Below, in pieces: positions 53,029-61,765 of a DNA stretch of 64,000 nt; positions within the stretch are counted from its first letter, which is position 1; each line of letters opens with the position of its first letter. The stretch lies in the NCBI RefSeq assembly GCF_016117655.1, contig NZ_CP064936.1:2418001-2482000 (forward strand), written 5' to 3'. The notes under the pieces were generated by a model. That model saw nothing but the letters and a program-made list of their open reading frames with translations. It was not told where the DNA came from and ran no database searches. The stretch comes from Treponema peruense. GTDB lineage: Bacteria; Spirochaetota; Spirochaetia; Treponematales; Treponemataceae. A program made the position numbers and the translations under genes.

Positions 53029-53727
53029 TTATTTTACAGGTTTGAACGGTTCGTACTTTACGCCCGGAGTATAGACACCATCGCGGTATTCTCCTGAAAG
53101 AGACGGAATTTCCATCTTCATTCCGGGAAGAATAAGATTTGGGTCTTCAGGCTTTGGAAGTGCGGACTTGTTTGCTTCGTAGAGATTTTCCCACAGGAAC
53201 GGATTGTTGTATACAAACGGACGACCTGATATATTCCAGAAGCAGTCCCTGTCTGTTGCCCACGGACGAACAATATAATATTTTGGAAGCGGTGTTATTT
53301 CATGAACATCTGCAAGTGTTTCAATAACTTTTTTTGATGAAACAGAAGCGGCTTCAAAATCTTCTGATTCAAAAGACTTCTGTGCCGATGCATAAAAACC
53401 GGATGCAGCTTCGTATGCTATGGGGAAATTTACGTCACCGCGAATTTTCTTTACATATTCAAGCCTGTTTTTTGCAAGAGTCATATTCTTTGATGCTGAA
53501 TCTTTGCTAATCATCATCTTGATGTAAGAATCTGACAGGGCTGCATTTTCCTGCGCCTTTGCGGCATATTCTTCTGCAAGTACGTATTCCCCTGCGTCAA
53601 GAGCATTCTGTGCTTTTACAGTATACTCTTTTGCAAGCTTCTGGTACGTATTGTTTGTATAACTTGCTGCAAGTGCCGCAGAAACAGTTACTGCAGCAGA
53701 CAGTATAAGCATTGCTATTTTTTTCAT
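53029..53727 (-). CDS. TmpB-like exported protein with C-terminal LysM-like domain
   Basis: A 232-residue exported protein: signal peptide ending at ALAAS (residue 22), a helical Ala-rich middle (residues 25-140), then a LysM-like fold (YYIVRPWATDRDCFWNISG; WENLYEANKS; NLILPGMKMEIP) that would bind peptidoglycan. It starts on the last base of the upstream lipoprotein gene stop (TAATG overlap). This pair and order recall tmpA-tmpB of T. pallidum; the name is an inference from order and type, not from alignment. Confidence 0.72.
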   Translation of the reverse strand: MKKIAMLILSAAVTVSAALAASYTNNTYQKLAKEYTVKAQNALDAGEYVLAEEYAAKAQENAALSDSYIKMMISKDSASKNMTLAKNRLEYVKKIRGDVNFPIAYEAASGFYASAQKSFESEDFEAASVSSKKVIETLADVHEITPLPKYYIVRPWATDRDCFWNISGRPFVYNNPFLWENLYEANKSALPKPEDPNLILPGMKMEIPSLSGEYRDGVYTPGVKYEPFKPVK

Positions 53728-54737
53728 TACTCGGCCTCCCCTTCAAGAGTTTCGTCAAGTTCAACCACGGAATTCTGAGCTTCTGTAAAGTCATCGGCTT
53801 CAAGAAGAGTAGTGTCTGCTTCTTCTATTCCTTCTACGGGTTCATCTCCGAGCGGAGCCTGTGTATCTGCATCCTGGGCGACAGTTTCGCTCTGTTCAAC
53901 CCTTTTTTTTGCAGCATCTACGGCTTCCTGAGCCTTCTGGCGGGCTACAGAAATTTCCTGGAAAAGTGCGGCGAATACTGTTTTTGACGATGTGTAGTCT
54001 GACAGAGCCTGTTCGGGACTTCCTGTTACATAAGCAGCATCACCTGACTTAAAGGACTGGACCCCCTTGTCGTATTCAGCCTTGCGGGAAACAGATGCCT
54101 TTACACTGTCTGCATCCTTTTTGGCTTTGAATGCTTCTGTACGTTCTGCTTTGGAAAGTGAACGGTAGGCGGCATCAAGGACAGATTCCATTTTTGCATT
54201 GGCGTCTGTGGCTTTTTTATACCAGACGGAACCGAAAGTCAGATTTGATTCAGGCTTGGCAAGTTCGTCGATTATTGCACTTCCTTCATCGTAGGCTGCC
54301 TGGTTGTATGAAGCAAAATTGTTTGCATCTATCTTTGCTTTTTTTGATTTTGCATCAGCATAGGATTTGAGCGCAAGATACCTGTTGTTAAGATCGTTGA
54401 GTACAGCAGACATATCTTCAGTTGCGGACTCTGACGCAAGCTTTTCTGCAGCATATTCTGCTTCGGCGGCCTTGAAAGCAACAGGATTTGCTGCTTCTGC
54501 ACCTGATTCTGCAGCGGCGGCACGGGACTGTTCAACTTTGGAAAGAAGTGCCTTGTTTGCTTCGGAAAAATTTTCAGTAGGAACAGTTTCTTCTGTTTTT
54601 TCTTCTGCACCTTCTTCGGGCTGAACTACAGGTTCTTCTACCGGTGCTGGTTCCGGCTCGGGGGTTGACTTACAGGCGACAAACGAAAGCGCCGTAAAAA
54701 TACCCAGCGCAACAATAAAGCTCTTATATTTAGCCAT
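53727..54737 (-). CDS. TmpA-like Ala/Glu-rich lipoprotein
   Basis: A 336-residue lipoprotein with Cys22 in LSFVAC. A Pro/Glu-rich segment of about 35 residues (PEPEPAPVEEPVVQPEE) follows, then a long alpha-helical, coiled-coil-like region rich in Ala, Lys and Glu (about 60-290), and an acidic tail. No enzyme domain is seen. GGAGGAAAC supports the start. Its direct coupling to a LysM protein suggests a joint structural role between membrane and peptidoglycan, like the treponemal membrane antigens TmpA and TmpB. Confidence 0.72.
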   Translation of the reverse strand: MAKYKSFIVALGIFTALSFVACKSTPEPEPAPVEEPVVQPEEGAEEKTEETVPTENFSEANKALLSKVEQSRAAAAESGAEAANPVAFKAAEAEYAAEKLASESATEDMSAVLNDLNNRYLALKSYADAKSKKAKIDANNFASYNQAAYDEGSAIIDELAKPESNLTFGSVWYKKATDANAKMESVLDAAYRSLSKAERTEAFKAKKDADSVKASVSRKAEYDKGVQSFKSGDAAYVTGSPEQALSDYTSSKTVFAALFQEISVARQKAQEAVDAAKKRVEQSETVAQDADTQAPLGDEPVEGIEEADTTLLEADDFTEAQNSVVELDETLEGEAE

Positions 54738-54899
54738 GTTTCCTCCATTATTAACTTATAACAATATAATTATTTTACTACACATTAATAATTATCGCAA
54801 CATTGCAAGCCTTTAGTTAACTTAAAAAACGAAATTTCAGAAAACGAAGCCGGATGCCGATACTTGCTATTGAATACAATTTTATTTTAGGAGAATTTT

Positions 54900-55127
54900 A
54901 TGGCTGACGATTTTTCATTCAGTATCGAACAGAAATTCGGTGTGCTGTCTACGTCAAAAAAAGGATGGAATCTTGAACTCAATTCGGTTTCCTGGGGCGG
55001 CCGTCCTGCAAAATACGATATCCGTTCGTGGGATGCGGAACATGCAAAAATGGGAAAAGGCGTCACTTTAACCAAAGAAGAATTGAAGGCACTCCGTGAT
55101 ATTCTTGGCGGAATGAATCTGGACTAG
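54900..55127 (+). CDS. PC4/YdbC-like ssDNA-binding protein
   Basis: A 75-residue protein matching the YdbC group of PC4-type single-stranded nucleic acid binders: a beta-sheet with GWNLELNSVSWGGRPAKYDIR, then WDAEHAKMGKGVTLTKEELK and a final helix ALRDILGG. Such proteins work as dimers. AGGAG gives a clear start. Its TAG stop (55125-55127) shares bases with the TAG stop of convergent holA (55126-55124) in the tetranucleotide CTAG. Confidence 0.83.
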   Translation: MADDFSFSIEQKFGVLSTSKKGWNLELNSVSWGGRPAKYDIRSWDAEHAKMGKGVTLTKEELKALRDILGGMNLD

Positions 55128-56143
55128 AAGTCTGAATATTCTGAAAAAAACAGGCCGTTCTTGATTACAATAGAATATATGGCCATAAAAAGCCTTGTAT
55201 CTTCAAGTGCGGCTCCTGTTTCCCTGTTTTCTATATCTGACGAGTCCAGAAGCGCAATTATGGAAGAAACTGTGCCAAATCCCCATACTCTTGCAGCAGA
55301 CATATATCTTGCCTGATTTTTTTTGCCGATAAAACCTGCAGCGCGGAGTTCCTGTTCTGAAGGAGTTTTTGAACCTGAATGAAGCACGTGCCAGGTTCTG
55401 AGCTGGCGGAAACTGTACAAAAGTCCAGAAATAAGAGCCACACTGTTGGAATCGCGGGAAGCCCTGATTTTCTGAAGAATGTCCAGTGATGTTTCAAGAC
55501 GCTGGGCCGGAGAACGCGAAGAATCTGCCATTGCTTCGAATAATGTAAATGCATTTTCTGTTCTGTTATGCGCAAGAATTTTTTCTACGTCAGAAACTGA
55601 TATTCTGTGTCCTTTTTCAAAACAATAGAAAAATCTGGAACATTCGGAACGAAGGCTTTCGGTATTGTTTTCCACCATGTCAAGAATGAGCTCTATGGCT
55701 TCGGCATCGGCGGAATACCCGTTTTTGCGTAAAAAGTTCTGCAGCCACTGCGGCTTCTGGTTTTCGAACATTTCCCAGAAGATTTTTTTGTTTGCAGCTG
55801 GAATTTTTGATTCAAGCTTTTTGTCCACGGAATTTTCGTCGGAAACAAGGACAAGAACGTTGGGACTGTCAGAAGATGCTTTTACCCAGTCTGAAAGAAG
55901 ATCGGTGTCTGACTTTAACTTTATGCTTTCGGCATTGCGAAGGACAATGAACAGTGCTGGGGAAAAAAGACTTGCATTTCTAAGCTGGGAAACGACATCT
56001 GTAATTCTTGTGTCGGTTGCATAATACTTGTACTCGTCAATGGATCCGTTTTTCTTTACGGCATCTTCGCGCAGTACATTTATGGCATCGCTTTTTTCGC
56101 CGGCTTCGGGTCCGGTAAACAGATAGACTTTTGATTCAGCCAT
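55124..56143 (-). CDS. holA: DNA polymerase III delta subunit
   Basis: A 339-residue clamp-loader subunit that opens the beta clamp. The N terminus YLFTGPEAGEKSDAINVL is the delta-type nucleotide-fold start without a working Walker motif. The middle shows LILDMVENNTESLRSECSRFF and the collar domain VALISGLLYSFRQLRTWHVL. The length is normal. It lies 1 nt after lexA, at the end of the hprK-ptsH-lexA-holA run. Confidence 0.87.
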   Translation of the reverse strand: MAESKVYLFTGPEAGEKSDAINVLREDAVKKNGSIDEYKYYATDTRITDVVSQLRNASLFSPALFIVLRNAESIKLKSDTDLLSDWVKASSDSPNVLVLVSDENSVDKKLESKIPAANKKIFWEMFENQKPQWLQNFLRKNGYSADAEAIELILDMVENNTESLRSECSRFFYCFEKGHRISVSDVEKILAHNRTENAFTLFEAMADSSRSPAQRLETSLDILQKIRASRDSNSVALISGLLYSFRQLRTWHVLHSGSKTPSEQELRAAGFIGKKNQARYMSAARVWGFGTVSSIIALLDSSDIENRETGAALEDTRLFMAIYSIVIKNGLFFSEYSDF

Positions 56144-56144
56144 T

Positions 56145-56759
56145 TCAGTAAGTACGGACTATGCTGGAAAGGATTCCGACGATGCGGACTTCCTGACAGT
56201 AAATGGGCTGAAAGTCAGGATTTTCGGGCTGAAGACGCACTCTGGAAGCTTCACGGTAAAATCTTTTCAATGTAATTGCATTGTCTATTACGGCAACAAC
56301 AATCTGTCCTTCCGAAGCAACGTGGGCAACTTCTATTACCGCAAGATCTCCGTCAAGGATTCCGGCATTTATCATACTGGTTCCGTGCACATGAAGGGCA
56401 AAATATTCTTTGCCGGGTCTTACAAACGGTTCTGAAAGATTTACATAACCGTCAAGATTTTCTTCGCTTAAAAGAGGTCTTCCTGCAGCAACATTTCCAA
56501 GAACAGGAATTTTTGATGTAAACGGAGCGGATTCCTTTACGCGTTCATCTTTTATAACACGGATTGAACGGGAACAGCGCTTCTGGCTTTGGGAGAGATA
56601 CCCCTTTTTCTGAAGGGCAGCAATATGATCCTGTACAGCACGAAGCGAAATTTCGAAGTGATCACCTATCTCTCTAACCGTAGGCGGATAAACATTGTCT
56701 TCCGTAAACTGAGCAATATAGTCAAGAACTTCACGCTGCCGGTCTGTAAGACTTCTCAT
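56145..56759 (-). CDS. lexA: LexA repressor
   Basis: A 204-residue SOS repressor. The winged helix-turn-helix is at residues 1-65 (LTDRQREVLDYIAQF, PPTVREIGDHFEISLRAVQDH). The self-cleavage site Ala-Gly is in GNVAAGRPLL near 91, the catalytic Ser in HGTSMINAGILDGD near 127 and the Lys in NAITLKRF near 164, so all working parts are present. It starts 5 nt after the ptsH stop. No separate promoter or SOS box is evident before it, so its control would come from the hprK promoter or from sites inside ptsH. T. pallidum is generally said to lack LexA. Confidence 0.92.
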   Translation of the reverse strand: MRSLTDRQREVLDYIAQFTEDNVYPPTVREIGDHFEISLRAVQDHIAALQKKGYLSQSQKRCSRSIRVIKDERVKESAPFTSKIPVLGNVAAGRPLLSEENLDGYVNLSEPFVRPGKEYFALHVHGTSMINAGILDGDLAVIEVAHVASEGQIVVAVIDNAITLKRFYREASRVRLQPENPDFQPIYCQEVRIVGILSSIVRTY

Positions 56760-56764
56760 ACGGC

Positions 56765-57031
56765 TTATTCCTCTTCAAATTTTGATTCAAAGAGATTGTA
56801 AATTGCGTTGCTGGCTTCTTTTTCATCAGATCCGTCGGCTTTGAGTGTAAGAGTTGTATTATAGCCGGCAGCCATTGTAATGACGCCCATAATTGACTTT
56901 GCATTGACTGTAGTCGTATCTTTTTCAAGAATAATTTCTGATGCAAATTTGTTTGCAGTCTGGGCAATAAGCGCCGCCGGTCTTGCATGAATTCCTGCGC
57001 GGTTACGAACTGTAAGAATTTTTTCTGTCAC
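56765..57031 (-). CDS. ptsH: Phosphocarrier protein HPr
   Basis: An 88-residue HPr. The active His is in NRAGIHARPAALIA (His15 type) and the regulatory Ser in NAKSIMGVITMAAG (Ser46 type), the target of HprK upstream. It starts with GTG behind AGGAAG. No enzyme I or sugar-specific EII gene is in the window; treponemes often keep HPr/HprK for control alone. It lies between hprK and lexA. Confidence 0.94.
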   Translation of the reverse strand: MTEKILTVRNRAGIHARPAALIAQTANKFASEIILEKDTTTVNAKSIMGVITMAAGYNTTLTLKADGSDEKEASNAIYNLFESKFEEE

Positions 57032-57052
57032 GATGCACTTCCTCTGTTTTGT

Positions 57053-58042
57053 TTAATAAGAATCTTCACTTCCATAATAAGCATTCTGAGCCTCTCCGGT
57101 TTCTATCCACTTTAAGATATTCTGATTAAATTCCCGTGCGGAATAATAACCCATTGACTTAAGTCTTTCGTTCATTGCCGCTGCCTCGATAATAATTGGA
57201 AGATTACGGCCGGGTTTTACCGGAATCTCAATGAGAGGAATCTTAACGCCAAGAAGGTCTGTTGTGTGCGCATCTGTTCCAAGGCGGTCATAAATCTTAT
57301 TCTGATCCCAGGTTTCAAGTTTTACTACGAGCTGTACTTCTTTCTGCTCGCGGATTGCACCTACGCCGTACAGCTGTGAAATGTTTATGATTCCAAGTCC
57401 GCGTATTTCCATGTGGTGGCTTATAAGTTTGTTTGCACCCTGCCCCAGAATACTGTTTCCATTAACGCAGCGTATTTCAACAATGTCATCTGCAACAAGA
57501 CGGTGGCCGCGCTCTACAAGTTCCAAGGCTGTTTCACTTTTACCTACACCGCTGTCACCCGTAAGAAGAATTCCGATTCCGTAGACTTCTACAAAAACCC
57601 CGTGCATTGTTTTTTTTGGGGCAAACAGGTTTGAAAATACGCGTAAAAGTCTGCTTGAAAATTCTGTTGATTCAAGGTCGGTCTGAAGAATGGCACAACC
57701 GGCATGTTCTGCTATTGAAAGGAATGTATCGTCGGGAGTTATGCTGTGCGTAAAAATTGCGCACGGAATACCATAGGAAAAAAACTGTTTGATTGTTTCG
57801 ATATTGCCTTCGAAGTTGAGTTTTTTAAGATAGGCAAATTCACCGCGACCAAAAAGCTGTACTCTCTGATATGCAAACGAATCATAAAAACCCGAAAGCG
57901 CAAGTCCGGGCCTGTTGATGTCGGGAACGGTAAGAGCCCTTGAAAGCCCCATGCGCCCGGCAATGCAGTGAAGATTGAGTGAGTTATGTCCCTTAAGATC
58001 GAGATCCAGAAGATCAAGAACTGTAATCTTTTTATCAGACAT
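57053..58042 (-). CDS. hprK: HPr kinase/phosphorylase
   Basis: A 329-residue bifunctional enzyme that phosphorylates and dephosphorylates HPr at Ser46 in response to metabolic state. The P-loop is LTGDSGVGKSETALELVERG near residue 155, followed by RLVADDIVEIR and the family signature MEIRGLGIINISQLYGVGAI near 205. ATG 58042 is chosen over 58057 since it follows a complete promoter by 6 nt and the longer start would lie in that promoter. It is the first gene of the ptsH-lexA-holA run. Confidence 0.94.
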   Translation of the reverse strand: MSDKKITVLDLLDLDLKGHNSLNLHCIAGRMGLSRALTVPDINRPGLALSGFYDSFAYQRVQLFGRGEFAYLKKLNFEGNIETIKQFFSYGIPCAIFTHSITPDDTFLSIAEHAGCAILQTDLESTEFSSRLLRVFSNLFAPKKTMHGVFVEVYGIGILLTGDSGVGKSETALELVERGHRLVADDIVEIRCVNGNSILGQGANKLISHHMEIRGLGIINISQLYGVGAIREQKEVQLVVKLETWDQNKIYDRLGTDAHTTDLLGVKIPLIEIPVKPGRNLPIIIEAAAMNERLKSMGYYSAREFNQNILKWIETGEAQNAYYGSEDSY

Positions 58043-58048
58043 ATGACT

Positions 58049-58077
58049 AGTATACATTTTTTACATACGCGTTGCAA
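58049..58077 (-). promoter_or_regulatory. Promoter of hprK-ptsH-lexA-holA, predicted leaderless
   Basis: On the minus strand: TTGCAA (58077-58072), 17 bp, TATACT (58054-58049), then AGTCAT and the ATG at 58042. This is one of the clearest leaderless arrangements in the window. Confidence 0.65.
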
Positions 58078-58101
58078 CAGGATTTACAAAAGGAATGCAT
58101 A

Positions 58102-58158
58102 ATGCTACATTCTATTAAAACAGGAAGAGTATATAAAGAAGTCGCCGGAATATCGTAA
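58102..58158 (+). CDS. Possible 18-residue small peptide
   Basis: ATG 58102 follows AGGAATGCATA (AGGA, about 8 nt spacing) and the frame stops at TAA 58156-58158. It lies 29 nt before the start of the next small gene. Nothing else supports translation; it may be chance. Confidence 0.2.
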   Translation: MLHSIKTGRVYKEVAGIS

Positions 58159-58187
58159 GCTTTTTTATCTGCGTTGAGGAGTTGGGT

Positions 58188-58532
58188 TTGGAAATTCATT
58201 CTTATTTTATGTCCGGAAAACAGGACGACAAGGCTTTTGAATATTACAAGATGAGAATCAACTTTAATGAAAGCCTCAGAAGCCAGAAATTGTTTGACCT
58301 CGAAGTAAACAACGAAAAAAAGGCATTGAAGGACAATTCATCACTTGGATTATACAGCATCAATTCTTCTTACGCTGAAGAAAATTCCAGAAAACTTATA
58401 GAACTGAGGCGCAATATGTATATTCAGAATGCAGTTACGCTCGGCGTGCCCAAAGATATTATTGCTGAAATTTTCGGGCTGAATATTCCGGATACAGGAA
58501 AAAAAGATGAAAAAACATACGGAATGGTTTGA
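58188..58532 (+). CDS. Small protein of unknown function
   Basis: A 114-residue protein I do not recognise. It starts with TTG 58188, since the GAGGAG ribosome site (58176-58181) is 6 nt upstream; another TTG at 58182 touches that site. The protein is charged and mostly helical. The C-terminal stretch NAVTLGVPKDIIAEIFGLNI has the look of a small helix-turn-helix, similar to the tails of some PD-(D/E)XK transposase-family proteins, which is only a weak resemblance. It overlaps the methyltransferase gene start by 26 nt. Confidence 0.6.
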   Translation: MEIHSYFMSGKQDDKAFEYYKMRINFNESLRSQKLFDLEVNNEKKALKDNSSLGLYSINSSYAEENSRKLIELRRNMYIQNAVTLGVPKDIIAEIFGLNIPDTGKKDEKTYGMV

Positions 58533-59259
58533 AAACGAAAACTTCTGGCTGAATTACGGTCCCATTATGTTTGACTCACAACATTGGGCAGAAGCCAGGG
58601 GAATTGCCCAGCGGTGTACTGATATAGCAAAACTGGGTCGCGGAGATTCTGTTTTGGACGTATGCTGCGGTCCCGGAAGAATAAGTGTTGAGCTGGCGCT
58701 CTGTGGAATGGAAGTTACCGGCGTTGACATAACACAGCCCTTTTTGGACGCTGCGGCTGAAACTGCAGAAGATGAAAATGTTTCACTAAACCTTATCAAC
58801 GCTGATATGAGGAAATTTTCAAGCAGAAAAAAATTTGATGCCGCAGTCAATATATATAATTCGTTCGGGTACTGCGACAGCGTTTCGGACGATACGCTTA
58901 TCTTAAAGAAAGTAGCGGCTGCCCTAAAAAAAGGCGGCACTTTTATTCTGGAATGCATAAGCCGTGAAACTGCCGTAAAATATTTTACTGAAGGCGAATG
59001 GTTTGAACGTGCAGGAAAGACAGTCCTCACCGAATTCAAGGTAACAGGAGCGTGGGAAGGACTCAGTTCAAAATGGATTCTGATTGATTCTGACGGAAAA
59101 AGAATGGAACACGTTTTTATACAGAGACTTTATTCCGCAGCGGAACTGCGCGACACTATGCTTCACTGCGGCTTTTCAGAAGTGGCGGTTTACGGCGGGT
59201 TTGATCTGTCTGCCTACGACCAGAATGCAAAAACCATGGTTATTGTTGCAAAAAAGTAG
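58507..59259 (+). CDS. Class I SAM-dependent methyltransferase
   Basis: A 250-residue methyltransferase. Motif I is SVLDVCCGPGRISVELA near residue 48, then EVTGVDITQPFLDAA and NLINADMRKF; motif post-II KFDAAVNIYNSFGYCD follows. A later beta-rich half (residues 140-240) is typical of the methyltransf_25-like group. The substrate is not known. AGGA precedes the ATG; it overlaps the small gene upstream and is probably coupled to it. Confidence 0.82.
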   Translation: MKKHTEWFENENFWLNYGPIMFDSQHWAEARGIAQRCTDIAKLGRGDSVLDVCCGPGRISVELALCGMEVTGVDITQPFLDAAAETAEDENVSLNLINADMRKFSSRKKFDAAVNIYNSFGYCDSVSDDTLILKKVAAALKKGGTFILECISRETAVKYFTEGEWFERAGKTVLTEFKVTGAWEGLSSKWILIDSDGKRMEHVFIQRLYSAAELRDTMLHCGFSEVAVYGGFDLSAYDQNAKTMVIVAKK

Positions 59260-59316
59260 CTTTAAAAAGAGCATCTCCAAAGGCTTGGAAAACTGAAGTT
59301 CCGGGGTTGGTTGCAA

Positions 59317-59874
59317 TTATTCAGAAAGATATTCCGCGGTAGTGCACATCTTCAAATGAAGCGGAGAAAGTCCCGAAAGAATAAGTTCTGTTGCCTTTTC
59401 TTTGGGGGCATCCAGTCCGGAAACGGCGTCGGTAAGGTAAACAGTGTAGATTCCCGCGTCAATAAGCGCAAAAACTGTTGAAAGAACGCAGCATTCGGCT
59501 ACAACACCTGTTATTACAACCCGCTCATGTTTTTTTGCCTCAGACAGCACTTCGGGAACAGACAGCGAAGAATACACTCCTTTTTTGTACAGCGGATATT
59601 TTTGTGCATAAGCGACCAGAAGCGGATTAATGAGATTGGCTTCACGGTCTGAATTGACGTCTGCATATTTTATATTGTAATCTGCCCAGACTCCGGCGGC
59701 CTTTTCACATGCAATGAATTCTGTAAAAATTACGTCTGCTTTTTGTGAATCAATGATTCTGATTATATTGGAGGCGGCCCCGTCTGTATTTGTGCACTGC
59801 CATTTGCCGCCCTTTCTGTAGACATTCTGCATATCCACGACCAGAAGCAGATCTTTTTTTTCTGTTTTGTTCAT
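59317..59874 (-). CDS. Isochorismatase-family cysteine hydrolase
   Basis: A 185-residue hydrolase. The catalytic triad is visible: Asp in LLVVDMQNVYR near residue 14, Lys in YPLYKKGVYSSL near 98, and Cys in VVITGVVAECCVLSTVFALI near 128. Nicotinamidase or a related amidase is likely. GGGAGA supports the start. It sits between groEL and the convergent methyltransferase, with its own start just upstream of the groEL terminator. Confidence 0.87.
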   Translation of the reverse strand: MNKTEKKDLLLVVDMQNVYRKGGKWQCTNTDGAASNIIRIIDSQKADVIFTEFIACEKAAGVWADYNIKYADVNSDREANLINPLLVAYAQKYPLYKKGVYSSLSVPEVLSEAKKHERVVITGVVAECCVLSTVFALIDAGIYTVYLTDAVSGLDAPKEKATELILSGLSPLHLKMCTTAEYLSE

Positions 59875-59901
59875 GCCGTATCTCCCGGAATTACCTGTAT
59901 T

Positions 59902-59939
59902 AAAACAAGGGCCGCCCCGGAATAACCGGAACAGCCCTT
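59902..59939 (-). terminator. Rho-independent terminator of groEL
   Basis: On the minus strand AAGGGC...CCGG and CCGG...GCCCTT form an imperfect stem of about 12 bp, followed by GTTTTA. It lies between the groEL stop and the cysteine hydrolase start. Confidence 0.75.
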
Positions 59940-59998
59940 ATTGTTTAATTCAGTTTAGAATGTAAATTGTTTACTATGCTGACAAATGCAGGTTTTTA

Positions 59999-61636
59999 TC
60001 AGTACATTCCGCCCATATCACCCATGCCAGGCTGTCCTGCAGGAGCTGGTGCCGGCGGTTCTGGGATGTCTGTAATAGCACATTCTGTTGTAAGAAGCAT
60101 TCCTGAAACAGATGCAGCATTCTGGAGGGCACAGCGTGTTACCTTTGCAGGGTCAATAATTCCGGCGTCCATCATGTTTACCCATTCCTGGCGGGCTGCA
60201 TTGAAACCAACGCCCGGTTTTTCGTTCTTTGCCTTGTCTGCAATAACGCTACCGTCAAGACCTGCATTGTCTGCAATCTGGCGGATTGGTTCTTCGAGAG
60301 CGCGCTTTACAATTCTGAAACCGACCTTTTCGTCACCGACAAGTCCGGCCTTGTTTTCATCAAGAACTTTGCTTGCTTCAATAAGTGCAAGTCCGCCTCC
60401 AGAAACAATTCCTTCTTCGAGGGCTGCGCGTGTTGCGGCAAGAGTATCTTCTACGCGGAACTTCTTTTCTTTCATCTCGGTTTCTGTAATTGCACCGATG
60501 TGAATTACGGCAACTCCGCCTGAAAGTTTTGCAAGGCGTTCCTTGAGCTTTTCTTTGTCGTAGTCAGATGTAGACTTTTCTATCTGGCTCTTGATTTCTG
60601 CAACGCGGTCTGCAATTGCCTTTTTGTCTCCGGCACCGTCAACGATAATTGTATTGTCCTTGTCGATTTTTACAGACTTTGCATGTCCAAGATCTGCAAG
60701 TTCGGTTGTTTCGAGCTTGAGTCCGAGGTCCTTTGTAATTACTTTTCCGCCTGTAAGGATTGCTATATCCTGAAGCATTTCCTTTCTTCTGTCACCGAAT
60801 CCCGGAGCCTTTACTGCGCAGCACTTGAGTGTTCCGCGGATGCTGTTTACAACCAGTGTAGCGAGAGCTTCACCGTCGAGATCTTCGGCTATAATTACAA
60901 GCGGCTTTCCTGTCTGGGCTACTTTCTCAAGAAGAGGAAGCAGGTCTTTCATTGTAGAAATTTTTTCGTCGTGAATAAGAATGTAAGCATCGCTGTAGTC
61001 ACATTCCATTCTCTCGCGGTCGTTTACGAAATAAGATGAAATGTATCCACGGTCGAACTGCATTCCTTCTACAGTCTTTACTGTTGTGTCCATGTTCTTT
61101 GACTCTTCTACAGTAATAACGCCGTCTTTTCCTACCTTTTCGATGGCATCGGCAAGAATTTTACCAATTTCGGGGTCGTTGTTTGCAGAAATAGTTGCAA
61201 CGTGTGTAATATCATCATTGCCCTTTACGGCGCGTGAATTTTTCTTTACTTCTTCGATTGCAATTGCTGTTGCCTTGTCGATACCGCGTTTGATTTCAAT
61301 CGGTGTCATTCCGGCAGAAACAGCCTTGAGTCCTTCGCGTACAATAGCATAGGCAAGAACTGTAGCTGTTGTTGTTCCGTCTCCGGCAACATCGTTTGTC
61401 TTTGAAGCAACTTCTTTTACGAGCTGTGCGCCCATGTTTTCATACGGATCTTTGAGTTCTACTTCTTTTGCTACAGAAACGCCGTCCTTTGTGATTGTAG
61501 GTGCGCCATACTTTTTATCAAGCATTACAAGGCGTCCGCAGGGACCAAGTGTAACTTTAACTGCGCGGGCAATCTGTTCAACACCGCTCAGCATCTTTTT
61601 GCGGGCATCTTCATTGTAAATCAACTGTTTAGCCAT
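59999..61636 (-). CDS. groEL: Chaperonin GroEL
   Basis: A 545-residue 60-kDa chaperonin. All marks are present: [34 protein letters not shown] (ATP site), AAVEEGIV-like [12 protein letters not shown] and the GMGDMGGMY tail. AGGAG precedes the ATG. There is no groES gene upstream, and no CIRCE element (TTAGCACTC-N9-GAGTGCTAA) in the 130-bp gap; instead that gap has an inverted repeat TCAGATATT/AATATCTGA and two AATTTGCCG blocks. groES must lie elsewhere, as in T. pallidum. Confidence 0.97.
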   Translation of the reverse strand: MAKQLIYNEDARKKMLSGVEQIARAVKVTLGPCGRLVMLDKKYGAPTITKDGVSVAKEVELKDPYENMGAQLVKEVASKTNDVAGDGTTTATVLAYAIVREGLKAVSAGMTPIEIKRGIDKATAIAIEEVKKNSRAVKGNDDITHVATISANNDPEIGKILADAIEKVGKDGVITVEESKNMDTTVKTVEGMQFDRGYISSYFVNDRERMECDYSDAYILIHDEKISTMKDLLPLLEKVAQTGKPLVIIAEDLDGEALATLVVNSIRGTLKCCAVKAPGFGDRRKEMLQDIAILTGGKVITKDLGLKLETTELADLGHAKSVKIDKDNTIIVDGAGDKKAIADRVAEIKSQIEKSTSDYDKEKLKERLAKLSGGVAVIHIGAITETEMKEKKFRVEDTLAATRAALEEGIVSGGGLALIEASKVLDENKAGLVGDEKVGFRIVKRALEEPIRQIADNAGLDGSVIADKAKNEKPGVGFNAARQEWVNMMDAGIIDPAKVTRCALQNAASVSGMLLTTECAITDIPEPPAPAPAGQPGMGDMGGMY

Positions 61637-61765
61637 AATTATTTTACTCCTATTTGCAAAGCCGGAATCAGATATTCTTTTTCACGGCAAATTTTACGTT
61701 TATGAATAAAGATATAAAAAAATATCTGAATCGGCAAATTTTTTTTGCTTTTTTTAAGCCAAAAT

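Noticed and set aside
56720-56800. SOS box in front of lexA
   Set aside because: No clear inverted repeat of GAAC-N4-GTTC or CTGT-N8-ACAG type is seen between ptsH and lexA.
61637-61765. CIRCE element before groEL
   Set aside because: The inverted repeat there (TCAGATATT/AATATCTGA) does not match TTAGCACTC-N9-GAGTGCTAA.
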